From NCBI GenBank assembly GCA_021784615.1, contig JAJYHU010000109.1, positions 1-10,102 on the forward strand: a DNA stretch of 10,102 bases. The letters run 5' to 3'. The DNA is from Acidobacteriota bacterium (GTDB lineage Bacteria; Acidobacteriota; Terriglobia; UBA7540). Below the pieces are notes generated by a model. The model was not told where the DNA came from and searched no databases. It saw only the letters and a list, made by a program, of their open reading frames with translations. Shown here one piece after another: positions 1 through 6,497 of this stretch (position 1 is the stretch's first letter; every line of letters begins with the position of its first letter). A program made the position numbers and the translations under genes.

Positions 1-984
1 CGGGACGCTGCTCGCCAGGTTGATGTATCCGACAATGCTGACCCCGTGCTCGACCACCACTTCGCACGCGCGCGTCAACTCACAGTTGCCGCCGCGCTCG
101 GCGGCAAGATCCACGATCACTGAACCCGGAGCCATGCTTGCCACCATCGCCTTCGTCACCAGAACCGGTGGCTTCTTGCCGGGAATCACAGCCGTGGTGA
201 TGACCACGTCGCTATCCGCCACCACGCGCCCCAGCAACTCCCGCTGCCGTTGATAAAAGGTCTCGTCCTGCGCCTGGGCGTAACCCCGGGCATCCTGCGC
301 GTCCTTCGCCTCGATCGGCAACTCGACAAATCGGCCCCCCAGGCTTTGGATCTGCTCCTTCACGGCAGGACGGACGTCATAGGCTGAAGCGACTGCTCCC
401 AGCCTGCGGGTTGTGGCAATCGCCTGGAGCCCGGCCACGCCCGCGCCGATAATGAACGCCCGGGCCGGGGTGATGGTTCCCGCCGCCGTCGTCAGCATGG
501 GGAAAAGGCGCGGCAGCATGTCCGCCGCCAGCAGCACCGCCTTGTACCCACAGATTGTCGACATCGAGGAAAGAGCGTCCATGCTTTGCGCCCTGGTAAT
601 TCTTGGCATCAATTCCACGCTGAAGGCGGAAACGCCCCGGGCGGCAATCTCCCGAAGGGTGTCGACCGATCCGAGCGGCCGCAGAAAGCCTACCAGCGTC
701 TGGTCGCGCCGCAGAAGCGGGAGGTCGGCCTTGCCCGTCTTGTCGTTGGAACCATGGCAGAGAACCTGGACCACGATGTCCGCAGCCTTGAAAACCTCCT
801 CGCGGCTTCCATAGACCTTTGCGCCTTTATCCGCATATTCCTTATCCAGATATCCGGCATTCGCGCCCGCTCCGGCTTCAATGCCAACTTCGAATCCCGA
901 TTTTATTAAGGATGGAACAACGGCGGGTATCAACCCGACACGCCGCTCTTCAGGAAAGATTTCCTTTGGAACACCTATGATCAT
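1..984 (-). CDS. pntA: NAD(P) transhydrogenase subunit alpha, N-terminal 328 residues (3' end outside window)
   Basis: Read on the minus strand from ATG at 984, the frame stays open to base 1 (328 codons). The product is the NAD(H)-binding dI part of proton-translocating transhydrogenase, which moves hydride between NAD(H) and NADP(H), coupled to proton flow through its membrane partners. It opens with MIIGVPKEI. The Rossmann motif GAGVAGLQA lies at about residues 180-188, followed by YDVRPAVKEQ at 202-211. The family's nucleotide-site residues Arg, Gln, Asp and Ser (127/132/135/138 in the Rhodospirillum rubrum enzyme, from memory) align with R128, Q133, D136 and S139 within PRITRAQSMDALSS. 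The loop ITTAVIPGKKPP (262-273) also separates it from the related alanine dehydrogenase. A GGAG Shine-Dalgarno lies 6 bases before the ATG. Whether this is a split PntAA or a full-length PntA cannot be seen because the end is missing. Confidence 0.93.
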   Translation of the reverse strand, partial: MIIGVPKEIFPEERRVGLIPAVVPSLIKSGFEVGIEAGAGANAGYLDKEYADKGAKVYGSREEVFKAADIVVQVLCHGSNDKTGKADLPLLRRDQTLVGFLRPLGSVDTLREIAARGVSAFSVELMPRITRAQSMDALSSMSTICGYKAVLLAADMLPRLFPMLTTAAGTITPARAFIIGAGVAGLQAIATTRRLGAVASAYDVRPAVKEQIQSLGGRFVELPIEAKDAQDARGYAQAQDETFYQRQRELLGRVVADSDVVITTAVIPGKKPPVLVTKAMVASMAPGSVIVDLAAERGGNCELTRACEVVVEHGVSIVGYINLASSVP

Positions 985-1122
985 GACAACTCCTCTCTCC
1001 TTCTGCCCTTTCCCGGCTTCTGTCCCGATCGGACTTCAACTTGCCCAAAAAAAATCAGCCCCACAGCTTTCGGCGCCGTCCATCAGCCCAAACGAGATAT
1101 TCTGCGCTTTTTTTTCCTTAAA

Positions 1123-1144
1123 CGGTGTGATTCCCGTCACACCG
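1123..1144. promoter_or_regulatory. CRP-type palindromic operator candidate
   Basis: The sequence is CGGTGTGA, six bases TTCCCG, then TCACACCG: two perfect 8-bp arms. The inner part is exactly TGTGA-N6-TCACA, the consensus recognised by CRP-family regulators in Enterobacteria. The centre is about 190 bp upstream of the likely GH3 start site but just upstream of a weak minus-strand promoter pair for pntA, so pntA is the better-placed target; both genes could respond. The identity of the regulator in this organism is inference. Confidence 0.5.
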
Positions 1145-1146
1145 GC

Positions 1147-1164
1147 GCGTGACATATGACACGC
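1147..1164. promoter_or_regulatory. Second near-palindrome beside the CRP-type site
   Basis: GCGTGACATATGACACGC is symmetric about its central CATATG except for one A/A pair, so 16 of 18 positions match. It begins two bases after the CRP-type palindrome ends and repeats GTGA/CAC-like half-site letters. It could be a second operator or extend the first. No specific regulator is recognised. Confidence 0.3.
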
Positions 1165-1217
1165 TTCACACCCATTCGACTCCGGCATCCTACTCGAGGC
1201 ATAAAAGAAAAGCCTTA

Positions 1218-1244
1218 TTTGATCACAAAATGGCCAAGATCAAA
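1218..1244. repeat. Inverted repeat TTTGATC-N13-GATCAAA
   Basis: Two perfect 7-bp arms (1218-1224 and 1238-1244) are separated by 13 bases. It lies about 70 bp upstream of the TATAAT box of the GH3 gene, where an operator could sit. The spacing is longer than the usual FNR or CRP dyads, so the assignment stays open. Confidence 0.3.
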
Positions 1245-1312
1245 AGCCATCACAAACATTTCGCACGTTCAGAAGTATGTTTTCTCGAGCGCGCGAACCC
1301 CAGCACACCGTG

Positions 1313-1335
1313 TATAATTTGAACCTATAAAGGAG
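1313..1335 (+). promoter_or_regulatory. -10 box and Shine-Dalgarno of the GH3 gene
   Basis: A perfect TATAAT hexamer (1313-1318) is followed by AAAGGAG (1329-1335), five bases before the ATG at 1341. No good -35 hexamer is visible about 17 bases upstream, which fits a promoter that needs an activator. The implied leader would be only about 15 bases long. The Shine-Dalgarno fixes 1341 as the start. Confidence 0.5.
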
Positions 1336-1340
1336 ACATC

Positions 1341-3878
1341 ATGGCACCTATGTATAGTTTTCGGAAACGCTTGGGTTACATTCTGCTTTCTCTATTTGTA
1401 GTCGCGTGTTCTCTTGCCGTCTTGACGCCGGCGCTCGACGCTCAGCAAAAGCCTTCCGCAGCGGAGATTGACCGCCGCGTGGACGCGATGCTCGCTAAAC
1501 TGACTCTCGCGCAAAAAATCAAACTTATCGGCGGCGAGGATGGCATGTACACGTACGCCATGCCGGAGATTGGCCTGCCCCGGCTCAAGATGTCCGACGG
1601 GCCGGTCGGCGTCCGAAGCTGGGGTCCGGACACGGCATACGCAGCAGGCATCGGGCTTGCGGCCTCGTGGGACGTGGCTTTAGCAAGACAAGTCGGCGTC
1701 TCGCTCGGGCAGGACGCGCGGGCGCGCGGAGTGAATTTTATTCTCGGTCCCGGCGTCAACATCTACCGGGCGCCGATGAGCGGGCGCGACTTCGAATATT
1801 TCGGCGAAGACCCTTATCTGGACGGGCAGATTGCCGCCCATTACATCCTGGGCGTGCAGAGCCAGGACGTCGTAGCCACCGTGAAGCACTACGACGCGAA
1901 CAATTCCGAGTACGACCGCCATCGATCGAACTCCATCGTCGATGAGCGCACCCTGCGTGAAATTTACCTGCCTGCATTCGAAGCTGCCGTGAAAGAAGGT
2001 CACGTCGGCGCCGTGATGAATTCCTACAACCTGGTCAACGGCGAGCATTCAACCCAGAACAAGTTTCTCGATACGGTGGTCCTCAAGAAGGACTGGGGTT
2101 TCCGCGGCATATTGATGTCGGACTGGGGCGCCACTCACGACGGCGTTGCCGCAGCCAACGCCGGGCTCGACCTTGAGATGCCTACGGCGGATTATATGAA
2201 CGCGAAAACGCTTTTGCCCGCCATCAAGTCCGGAAAGGTTTCCGTCGCGACTATTAATGACAAGGTGCGGCGCATTCTGCGGGTGGCGCTCGAGTTCGGC
2301 TTCTTCAACCACAACCAGTTGGACCTGCGCATTCCCCTTTACAATCAGCAATCCAACGCCGCCGCCCTGCGTTCGGCTGAAGAGGGCATGGTCCTGCTCA
2401 AGAACGAGGGGAATCTGCTGCCGCTCAATTTGAGCCGGGTACACTCCATCGCCATCATCGGGCCAAATGCCTATCCGGCCGTCGCCTCGGCGGGCGGCAG
2501 CGCCCACGTCACGCCTTTTGACCCCGTCAGCTTTATGATCGGCTTGAGCGATGCCTTGGGAACCGGCACGAATGTTTACTGGAACCGCGGCGTGAAGGAA
2601 GTCGAGGACATCTTCAGCAGCAGCAGTTTCGCCACGAATGAGCAGGGTACCAAGCCCGGTCTCAAGCAGGAGGAATTCTCGAACGCCGACTTCAGCGGCC
2701 AGCCGGCCAGGGTGGATGCCGTAGGCCCACTGGCCTCGAAGTCCGCTCCCATCCTTCCTACCGGGCAACCGGTCAAGGCGATTCGTTGGTCCGGCTATTA
2801 CATTCCCAAAACCTCCGGACTTGTGCGTTTTATCGCTGCCGTCGGTCCCTGGGATTCCTACCGTCTTTATGTAAACGATAAGCTTGTTCTCAACGTAACG
2901 CCGAATTTCGGCATCGCCCCCATGGCTGCGGATGTCGATCTCACTGCGGGGCAGCCCGCTGCCGTGCGCCTGGACTACGTGCTGGCTTCTGGCAGCATTC
3001 AAGCCCGGCTTGGGGCGATTCCGGTTAGCGAGATGCTGGAGCCCAATGTCAGGAAAATTGCCGCTCAGGCAGACGTCGTAGTATTGTCCGTGGGCTTTAA
3101 CTCGGATATCGAAGGCGAGGGTTACGACCGGTCGTACCGCCTGCCTCCGGGCCAGGATGAACTGATTAAGGCCGTGCTCGATGCAAACCCGCATACGATC
3201 GTGCTGTTGACCTCCGGAGGGAGCGTGGACACAAGCGGATGGATCAACCGCGTGCCGGCGTTCATCCAGAGCTGGTATAGCGGCTCGGAAGGAGGCCGCG
3301 CGCTGGCTGCGCTGCTCACGGGCAAAGTGAACTTCTCAGGCAAACTGCCCATCACCTGGTGGCGGCGCGTTGAGGATAATCCAACCTACAAAAACTACTA
3401 TGAGGATCCCGGCACGCATAATGTGCGATACCGGGAAGGCATCTTCATAGGCTATCGAGCTGTCGGCCACGACGGGCAGCCGGCGCCGCTGTATCCCTTT
3501 GGCTACGGGCTTTCCTACACCCGCTTCGCCTTCAGCCACCTGAGCGTCACTCCAACCGACGCCAGCCCGGACGGCCCCATCAATGTCGCCTTCAGCGTCC
3601 AGAACACCGGCCGCCGAGCCGGCGCCGAGGTTGCTCAAGTCTATGTTGGCGATCCTTCCGCCACCGTGCCGAGGCCTGAGAAGGAGTTGAAGGCGTTCAA
3701 GCGCGTCATGCTGAAACCGGGCGAGACCCAACGTGTTTCCGTCACCTTGAACCGCCGCTCGCTCGCCTATTGGAGCACCAAGTCTGAAGGCTGGAAGGTT
3801 GACCCCGGCAAGTTTGTTGTCTACGTCGGAGACTCTTCCCAGCATGTGCCGCTCGAGGCGCCCTTCACCGTCCGGTAG
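1341..3878 (+). CDS. Exported GH3 beta-glycosidase (beta-glucosidase-like) with PA14 domain
   Basis: The 845-residue protein hydrolyses terminal beta-linked sugars from oligosaccharides or glycosides, probably outside the cytoplasm. An N-terminal export signal (basic MYSFRKR, hydrophobic 12-30) ends at ALDA/QQ near residue 34; VVAC at 20-23 also fits a weak lipobox. The GH3 barrel spans about 35-320, with SDGPVGVR, the EDPYL region and KHYDANNSE. The nucleophile Asp is D261 in LMSDWGATHDG. The second GH3 domain starts near 345 (EGMVLLKNEGNLLPL) and is interrupted by a PA14 domain at about 438-560 (WSGYYIPKTSGLVRFI, SYRLYVNDKLVLN). It resumes with DIEGEGYDRS, where E591 or E593 is the likely acid/base. 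A fibronectin-III-like domain fills about 730-843. This is the KmBglI-like GH3 layout. The substrate is not determined by sequence; beta-glucoside or beta-xyloside are both possible. The gene is intact. Confidence 0.93.
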   Translation: MAPMYSFRKRLGYILLSLFVVACSLAVLTPALDAQQKPSAAEIDRRVDAMLAKLTLAQKIKLIGGEDGMYTYAMPEIGLPRLKMSDGPVGVRSWGPDTAYAAGIGLAASWDVALARQVGVSLGQDARARGVNFILGPGVNIYRAPMSGRDFEYFGEDPYLDGQIAAHYILGVQSQDVVATVKHYDANNSEYDRHRSNSIVDERTLREIYLPAFEAAVKEGHVGAVMNSYNLVNGEHSTQNKFLDTVVLKKDWGFRGILMSDWGATHDGVAAANAGLDLEMPTADYMNAKTLLPAIKSGKVSVATINDKVRRILRVALEFGFFNHNQLDLRIPLYNQQSNAAALRSAEEGMVLLKNEGNLLPLNLSRVHSIAIIGPNAYPAVASAGGSAHVTPFDPVSFMIGLSDALGTGTNVYWNRGVKEVEDIFSSSSFATNEQGTKPGLKQEEFSNADFSGQPARVDAVGPLASKSAPILPTGQPVKAIRWSGYYIPKTSGLVRFIAAVGPWDSYRLYVNDKLVLNVTPNFGIAPMAADVDLTAGQPAAVRLDYVLASGSIQARLGAIPVSEMLEPNVRKIAAQADVVVLSVGFNSDIEGEGYDRSYRLPPGQDELIKAVLDANPHTIVLLTSGGSVDTSGWINRVPAFIQSWYSGSEGGRALAALLTGKVNFSGKLPITWWRRVEDNPTYKNYYEDPGTHNVRYREGIFIGYRAVGHDGQPAPLYPFGYGLSYTRFAFSHLSVTPTDASPDGPINVAFSVQNTGRRAGAEVAQVYVGDPSATVPRPEKELKAFKRVMLKPGETQRVSVTLNRRSLAYWSTKSEGWKVDPGKFVVYVGDSSQHVPLEAPFTVR

Positions 3879-3928
3879 AAGACCGCGAGTTCAACCGGAC
3901 CGGCGGCTCTGCCGCGTCACGGCTTAAA

Positions 3929-3970
3929 CCTGAAGGGTCTTGCCGCAAGGCAGATCCCTCAGGCGGCAAG
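3929..3970. terminator. Hairpin pair in the convergent gap, possible bidirectional terminator
   Basis: Between the convergent 3' ends of the GH3 and deacetylase genes, CCTGAAGGGTCTTGCC and GGCAGATCCCTCAGG (3929-3963) pair around a GCAA tetraloop with small bulges. An alternative stem uses CTTGCCG (3939-3945) with CGGCAAG (3964-3970) and would exclude the first. No U-tract follows on either strand, so factor-independent termination is uncertain. The rest of 3879-3998 shows nothing else. Confidence 0.4.
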
Positions 3971-3998
3971 CGCCAGGCAGGCCGCACACAGAAACGGC

Positions 3999-4826
3999 TT
4001 AGCGCCGCGCCGGCGTGCCCGCCAGAATGTCTTCAAAGAAGCGACCCTTATCGCGGTCAGAGACCAGATACCGCGAAATCGCCATGATGTTGTCGTGATC
4101 GCCGGCATGCCGTCCGTTAAGAGCCAGCGCCGCCTGATAGCCGGCTTCGCGAGCCTTCCGCATAAGTTCTTGATCGTAGATTCCATACGGCCAGGCCAGC
4201 ATCGTTACGTTGATTCCCAGCTTCCTGTCCAGCGTCTGTTTGGAGCGCTGGAATTGGAACTTCACAAACTTGTCGTACTGTGCCGGCGTTAAGCGCCTCT
4301 TTTCAACTTTGAAATTGGGGTGCCAGTAGGTGTGCGACTGAATGTCAAAAAGTCCGGTAGCCTTGAGCGCCCGCAACTGTTTCCAGGTCATCGCATAGGA
4401 GGCGTTCGAAATGGCCGAAGGATAGATGAAGAGCGTCACCGGAATCCGGTATTTCTCAATCAGCGGAAGCGCTCGCGCATAAACCGACTCATGGCCGTCG
4501 TCCATGGTGATTATCACGGAACGAGGCGGCGGCGCAGCCGCTTTTCCCAGCCGGTAATCCACATACTGCGAGAGAGGAATAAAGTGGTAGCCGTGCTCTT
4601 CGAGGTATTGAAGCTGGAACTCGAACACGGGCATGGTCACCGTCATGCTGTCGGCCCGATAGGTGTTGAACCTGTGATAGTCAAAGATCAGAACTTCATG
4701 CTCGGGATTCGCGCTCGTGCCCACGGCCCGGCCGGCGCCCTTCACCGGCGTCGCAAAAAATCCGCCGGCGGCCAGCAACAACGCGAAGAATAAAATGCTG
4801 CTTCTTGTTTGGAAAGATCCGCTCAT
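3999..4826 (-). CDS. Exported polysaccharide deacetylase (NodB/CE4 type)
   Basis: On the minus strand from ATG at 4826, the product has 275 residues. CE4 enzymes use a metal to remove N- or O-acetyl groups from polysaccharides such as chitin, poly-N-acetylglucosamine or peptidoglycan. A signal peptide covers about 9-30 (SSILFFALLLAAGGFF). The fold starts with VLIFDYHRF. NodB motif 1 is ITMDDGHES, with D109/D110 as catalytic base and metal ligand. Motif 2 is SHTYWHP, with H165 and H169 as metal ligands. Motif 3 is AWPYGIYD (211-218), with Trp where many relatives have Arg. Length and the YHRF opening resemble PgaB/IcaB-like secreted deacetylases. The frame extends upstream to 5012, but 4826 is preferred because AAGGA lies 6 bases before it and a signal peptide follows at once. 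The gene converges with the GH3 gene and has no visible operon partner. Confidence 0.9.
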   Translation of the reverse strand: MSGSFQTRSSILFFALLLAAGGFFATPVKGAGRAVGTSANPEHEVLIFDYHRFNTYRADSMTVTMPVFEFQLQYLEEHGYHFIPLSQYVDYRLGKAAAPPPRSVIITMDDGHESVYARALPLIEKYRIPVTLFIYPSAISNASYAMTWKQLRALKATGLFDIQSHTYWHPNFKVEKRRLTPAQYDKFVKFQFQRSKQTLDRKLGINVTMLAWPYGIYDQELMRKAREAGYQAALALNGRHAGDHDNIMAISRYLVSDRDKGRFFEDILAGTPARR

Positions 4827-5036
4827 AAGACGTCCTTTTTTGCCTTGCTGGGAAGTTGCGCGGAGGGCATTGTGAGAGTGCTCAGCAAAAGCGTTGGGTC
4901 TGGGGTCAAACTTGGCGTCCGCCATTCGGGAACACCTGCGGGCTGGCGCGGTAACTGCCTGGGCAGGCAAGAAGATTTCGGCTGGATTTTTAAGGCCCTT
5001 TATTTTCAGCACTTTGACTGAGCGCTTGTTATCTCC

Positions 5037-5172
5037 GTTTTCGGTTCGTTTTTTTGGCGTTTGTTTATTTCCAATAAGATGGCTAGCTTCGTTTTAGCTT
5101 TGTTTTCGGTTCGTTTCGGCTGTTTTTTCCACAGCCCCCTTTTGTTTTCAATAACTTCCTAGCTTCGTTTTT
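5037..5172 (+). repeat. Two imperfect T-rich tandem units
   Basis: GTTTTCGGTTCGTTT occurs at 5037-5051 and again at 5102-5116. CTAGCTTCGTTTT occurs at 5083-5095 and again at 5159-5171. Between them both copies contain TTCAATAA or TTCCAATAA before the CTAGCTTCG block. The order of the shared blocks is the same in both units, so this is a duplication of a roughly 65-75 bp unit with diverged middles. The second unit has an extra GC-containing insert (CGGCTG...CACAGCC). Function unknown; an intergenic dispersed repeat or a regulatory leader are both possible. Confidence 0.65.
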
Positions 5173-5194
5173 GAAAAAAAGAATTCTTTTTTTC
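5173..5194. repeat. Perfect 22-bp AT-rich palindrome centred on GAATTC
   Basis: The sequence is G, seven A, GAATTC, seven T, C, and is its own reverse complement over all 22 bases. It begins directly after the second T-rich tandem unit. As RNA it could form a hairpin only with a strained loop; as DNA it could bind a dimeric protein or form a cruciform. A weak terminator is possible because each arm ends in a run of T on either strand. Confidence 0.55.
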
Positions 5195-5341
5195 TGCCTC
5201 TTGCCCTTTAAAAAGAAAATCGCTCATCTCGATCGCTTCCCCATCTCGGCCTTCAGGCCTCGCGGCCGGCGGCCCATGCCTTTCCCAGCCGCTTCCAATA
5301 CCCACCACACTAGCCTATCACAAGAAACCGCGATGTCAAGC

Positions 5342-5349
5342 GAAATCTG
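5342..5349 (+). repeat. Left target-site duplication
   Basis: GAAATCTG immediately outside the left inverted repeat matches GAAATCTC immediately outside the right one at seven of eight positions. The single difference can be a mutation after insertion, or the tip may be one base off. Confidence 0.7.
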
Positions 5350-5374
5350 CGGAATTATATACTTGACAAGCCCA
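5350..5374 (+). repeat. Left terminal inverted repeat
   Basis: It reads CGGAATTATA, then TAC, then TTGACAAGCCCA. The right end read on the minus strand has the same first ten and last twelve bases with CCT in the middle, giving 22 of 25 identities. The TTGACA inside it probably doubles as the -35 of the transposase promoter. Confidence 0.88.
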
Positions 5375-5391
5375 CAATTTCCTGATACGCT
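5363..5391 (+). promoter_or_regulatory. Transposase promoter with -35 in the terminal repeat
   Basis: A consensus TTGACA (5363-5368) lies inside the left inverted repeat. After a 17-base spacer comes TACGCT (5386-5391), with TG at 5383-5384 one base upstream, as in an extended -10. Transcription would start near 5398. Transposase bound to the end would cover this promoter, so self-limitation is plausible but inferred. Confidence 0.55.
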
Positions 5392-5412
5392 TAGTTCATG
5401 GAGAACACGAAT

Positions 5413-6411
5413 ATGAACCTAGTTGATCTTGCACAGCACTTCAGCAACGACGATAGCGCCCGCGAATTCCTTGAAAAGCAGCGTTGGCCTGACGGCCCGG
5501 TTTGCCCGCATTGTAAGGTGGTGGGCGAAGCCTACCGTTTGAAGCCGACTGCGAACGGCAAGACGCATGTCCGCAAAGGCGTCTGGAAATGCGCGGGATG
5601 CCGGAAAGAATTCACCGTGACGGTCGGGACGATTTTTGAGGACAGCCACATTCCGCTTCATAAATGGCTGTTGGCCTACCACCTACTATGCGCCAGCAAA
5701 AAGGGAACGAGCGCCCATCAGCTTCACCGTATGCTTGGAATCACGTACAAGTCCGCGTGGTTCATGGCGCATCGGATTCGCTACGCGATGAGTCAGGAGC
5801 CGTTATCATCAAAACTCAATGGCATAATCCAAATGGACGAAACTTATATTGGCGGCAAGTTCCGTGCGGGGCCGGAATTCACAAAGCCCGGCGAAAGGCC
5901 AAAGGATCGTCTGCCTGGGATAGCTAACAAAGCCGCTGTGGTCTCTGTCCTACAGCGCGGGAACCGCGTCCAATCCCGGCACGTAGAGCACGTAACAGCT
6001 AAGAATCTGAAGCCCATCATCGAAGAAATGACTGCCCAAGATGCTCACTTGATGACGGACGATTCGACGGTTCTGGAAAGCGCAGGGGGCAATCGCAAGC
6101 ACGATACAGTGAATCATTCCGCGAAGGAATACGTTCGGCGAGAAAACGGAGTCTGCATCACAACGAACAGTGTTGAGGGATATTTCTCGATTCTGAAGCG
6201 CGGGGTCAACGGCGTTTACCACCATTGGAGCAAAAAGCATCTTTACCGCTATCTAAGTGAGTTCGATTTCAGATATAATGCGCGGGACATCTCTGACGGT
6301 GAGAGGACATCCCTCGCCGTCAAGGGTTCTGCCGGAAAGAGGTTAATGTACCGGGACTCAAAAAGCGTTGCCTGGAAAAGCAAAAGCCGTGACTGCGAAT
6401 CACGGCTCTAA
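5413..6411 (+). CDS. IS1595-family (ISXO2-like) transposase
   Basis: The 332-residue DDE-type enzyme moves the element by cutting and joining at the terminal repeats. An N-terminal zinc ribbon uses C31-P-H-C34 and C60-A-G-C63. A helix-turn-helix-like part follows (SAHQLHRMLGITYKSAWFMAHRIR, about 100-123). The catalytic core contains D142 in QMDETYIGG, D216 or D217 in LMTDDSTV, and the family signature NSVEGYFSILKRG with N252, E255 and K262. The end HLYRYLSEFDFRYNAR is typical of the ISXO2-like domain. An in-frame ATG at 5398 is possible, but 5413 is preferred because GGAG (5400-5403) lies 9 bases before it and the predicted transcript starts near 5398. No frameshift or stop interrupts it, so the element may still be active. 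Confidence 0.93.
   Translation: MNLVDLAQHFSNDDSAREFLEKQRWPDGPVCPHCKVVGEAYRLKPTANGKTHVRKGVWKCAGCRKEFTVTVGTIFEDSHIPLHKWLLAYHLLCASKKGTSAHQLHRMLGITYKSAWFMAHRIRYAMSQEPLSSKLNGIIQMDETYIGGKFRAGPEFTKPGERPKDRLPGIANKAAVVSVLQRGNRVQSRHVEHVTAKNLKPIIEEMTAQDAHLMTDDSTVLESAGGNRKHDTVNHSAKEYVRRENGVCITTNSVEGYFSILKRGVNGVYHHWSKKHLYRYLSEFDFRYNARDISDGERTSLAVKGSAGKRLMYRDSKSVAWKSKSRDCESRL
6385..6407. terminator. Hairpin at the transposase 3' end; terminator-like on the minus strand
   Basis: AGCCGTGA and TCACGGCT pair perfectly (8 bp) around the loop CTGCGAA, ending two bases before the transposase stop codon. On the plus strand no T-run follows. On the minus strand the stem is followed by TTTTGCTTTT, the look of a factor-independent terminator that would stop antisense transcription entering the transposase gene from the cargo side. 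Confidence 0.5.
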
Positions 6412-6436
6412 AACTCTTGGTTTGATAGTGGAAATT

Positions 6437-6457
6437 AACGGTGCTGCGAACGCCGTT
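6437..6457 (+). terminator. Second hairpin with the same CTGCGAA loop
   Basis: AACGGTG (6437-6443) pairs with CGCCGTT (6451-6457), including one G-U pair, around the loop CTGCGAA (6444-6450). It is followed by CTTTGTCTT, a broken T-tract. It could attenuate readthrough from the transposase into the cargo genes or be a protein-binding RNA element. The loop is identical to that of the hairpin 51 bases upstream. Confidence 0.4.
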
Positions 6458-6497
6458 CTTTGTCTTCCAAGTATAAGTGTATCATGGGGAGGCAATC

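Larger units (their letters stand above)
985..1340. other. Divergent intergenic region between pntA and the GH3 gene
   Basis: These 356 bases hold no convincing gene. They separate two divergently transcribed genes and must contain both promoters. The part nearest pntA has A- and T-tracts (1049-1056, 1108-1115). The middle holds two adjacent palindromes (1123-1144 and 1147-1164) and an inverted repeat (1218-1244). The end next to the GH3 gene holds a TATAAT box and a strong Shine-Dalgarno. On the minus strand a weak TTTAAG / 17-base spacer / TATCTC pair lies between about 1094 and 1122 and might be the pntA promoter. Confidence 0.7.
4827..5349. other. Gene-free region upstream of the deacetylase and left of the transposon
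   Basis: No supported gene is present in these 523 bases. The half near 4826 must contain the deacetylase promoter on the minus strand, but I see no clear -35/-10 pair. From 5037 to about 5172 the plus strand is T-rich and built of two imperfect tandem units, followed by a perfect AT palindrome (5173-5194). The last 150 bases are plain GC-rich sequence ending at the target-site duplication. Confidence 0.6.

Noticed and set aside
413..909. Plus-strand open frames across the start of the window
   Set aside because: They are antisense to pntA, whose minus-strand translation carries the nucleotide-binding residues.
2049..3194. A 381-codon minus-strand open frame inside the GH3 gene
   Set aside because: It lies wholly opposite a well-supported GH3 gene with catalytic motifs, and its translation shows no recognisable domain; long antisense frames are common in GC-rich genes.
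4827..5012. Extension of the deacetylase to an upstream start at 5012
   Set aside because: The extra 62 residues lie before a clear signal peptide, and ATG 4826 has its own Shine-Dalgarno.
5171..5416. An 81-codon frame running from the T-rich region into the transposase start
   Set aside because: It crosses the target-site duplication and the terminal repeat, so it cannot be an old conserved gene, and it has no recognisable content.
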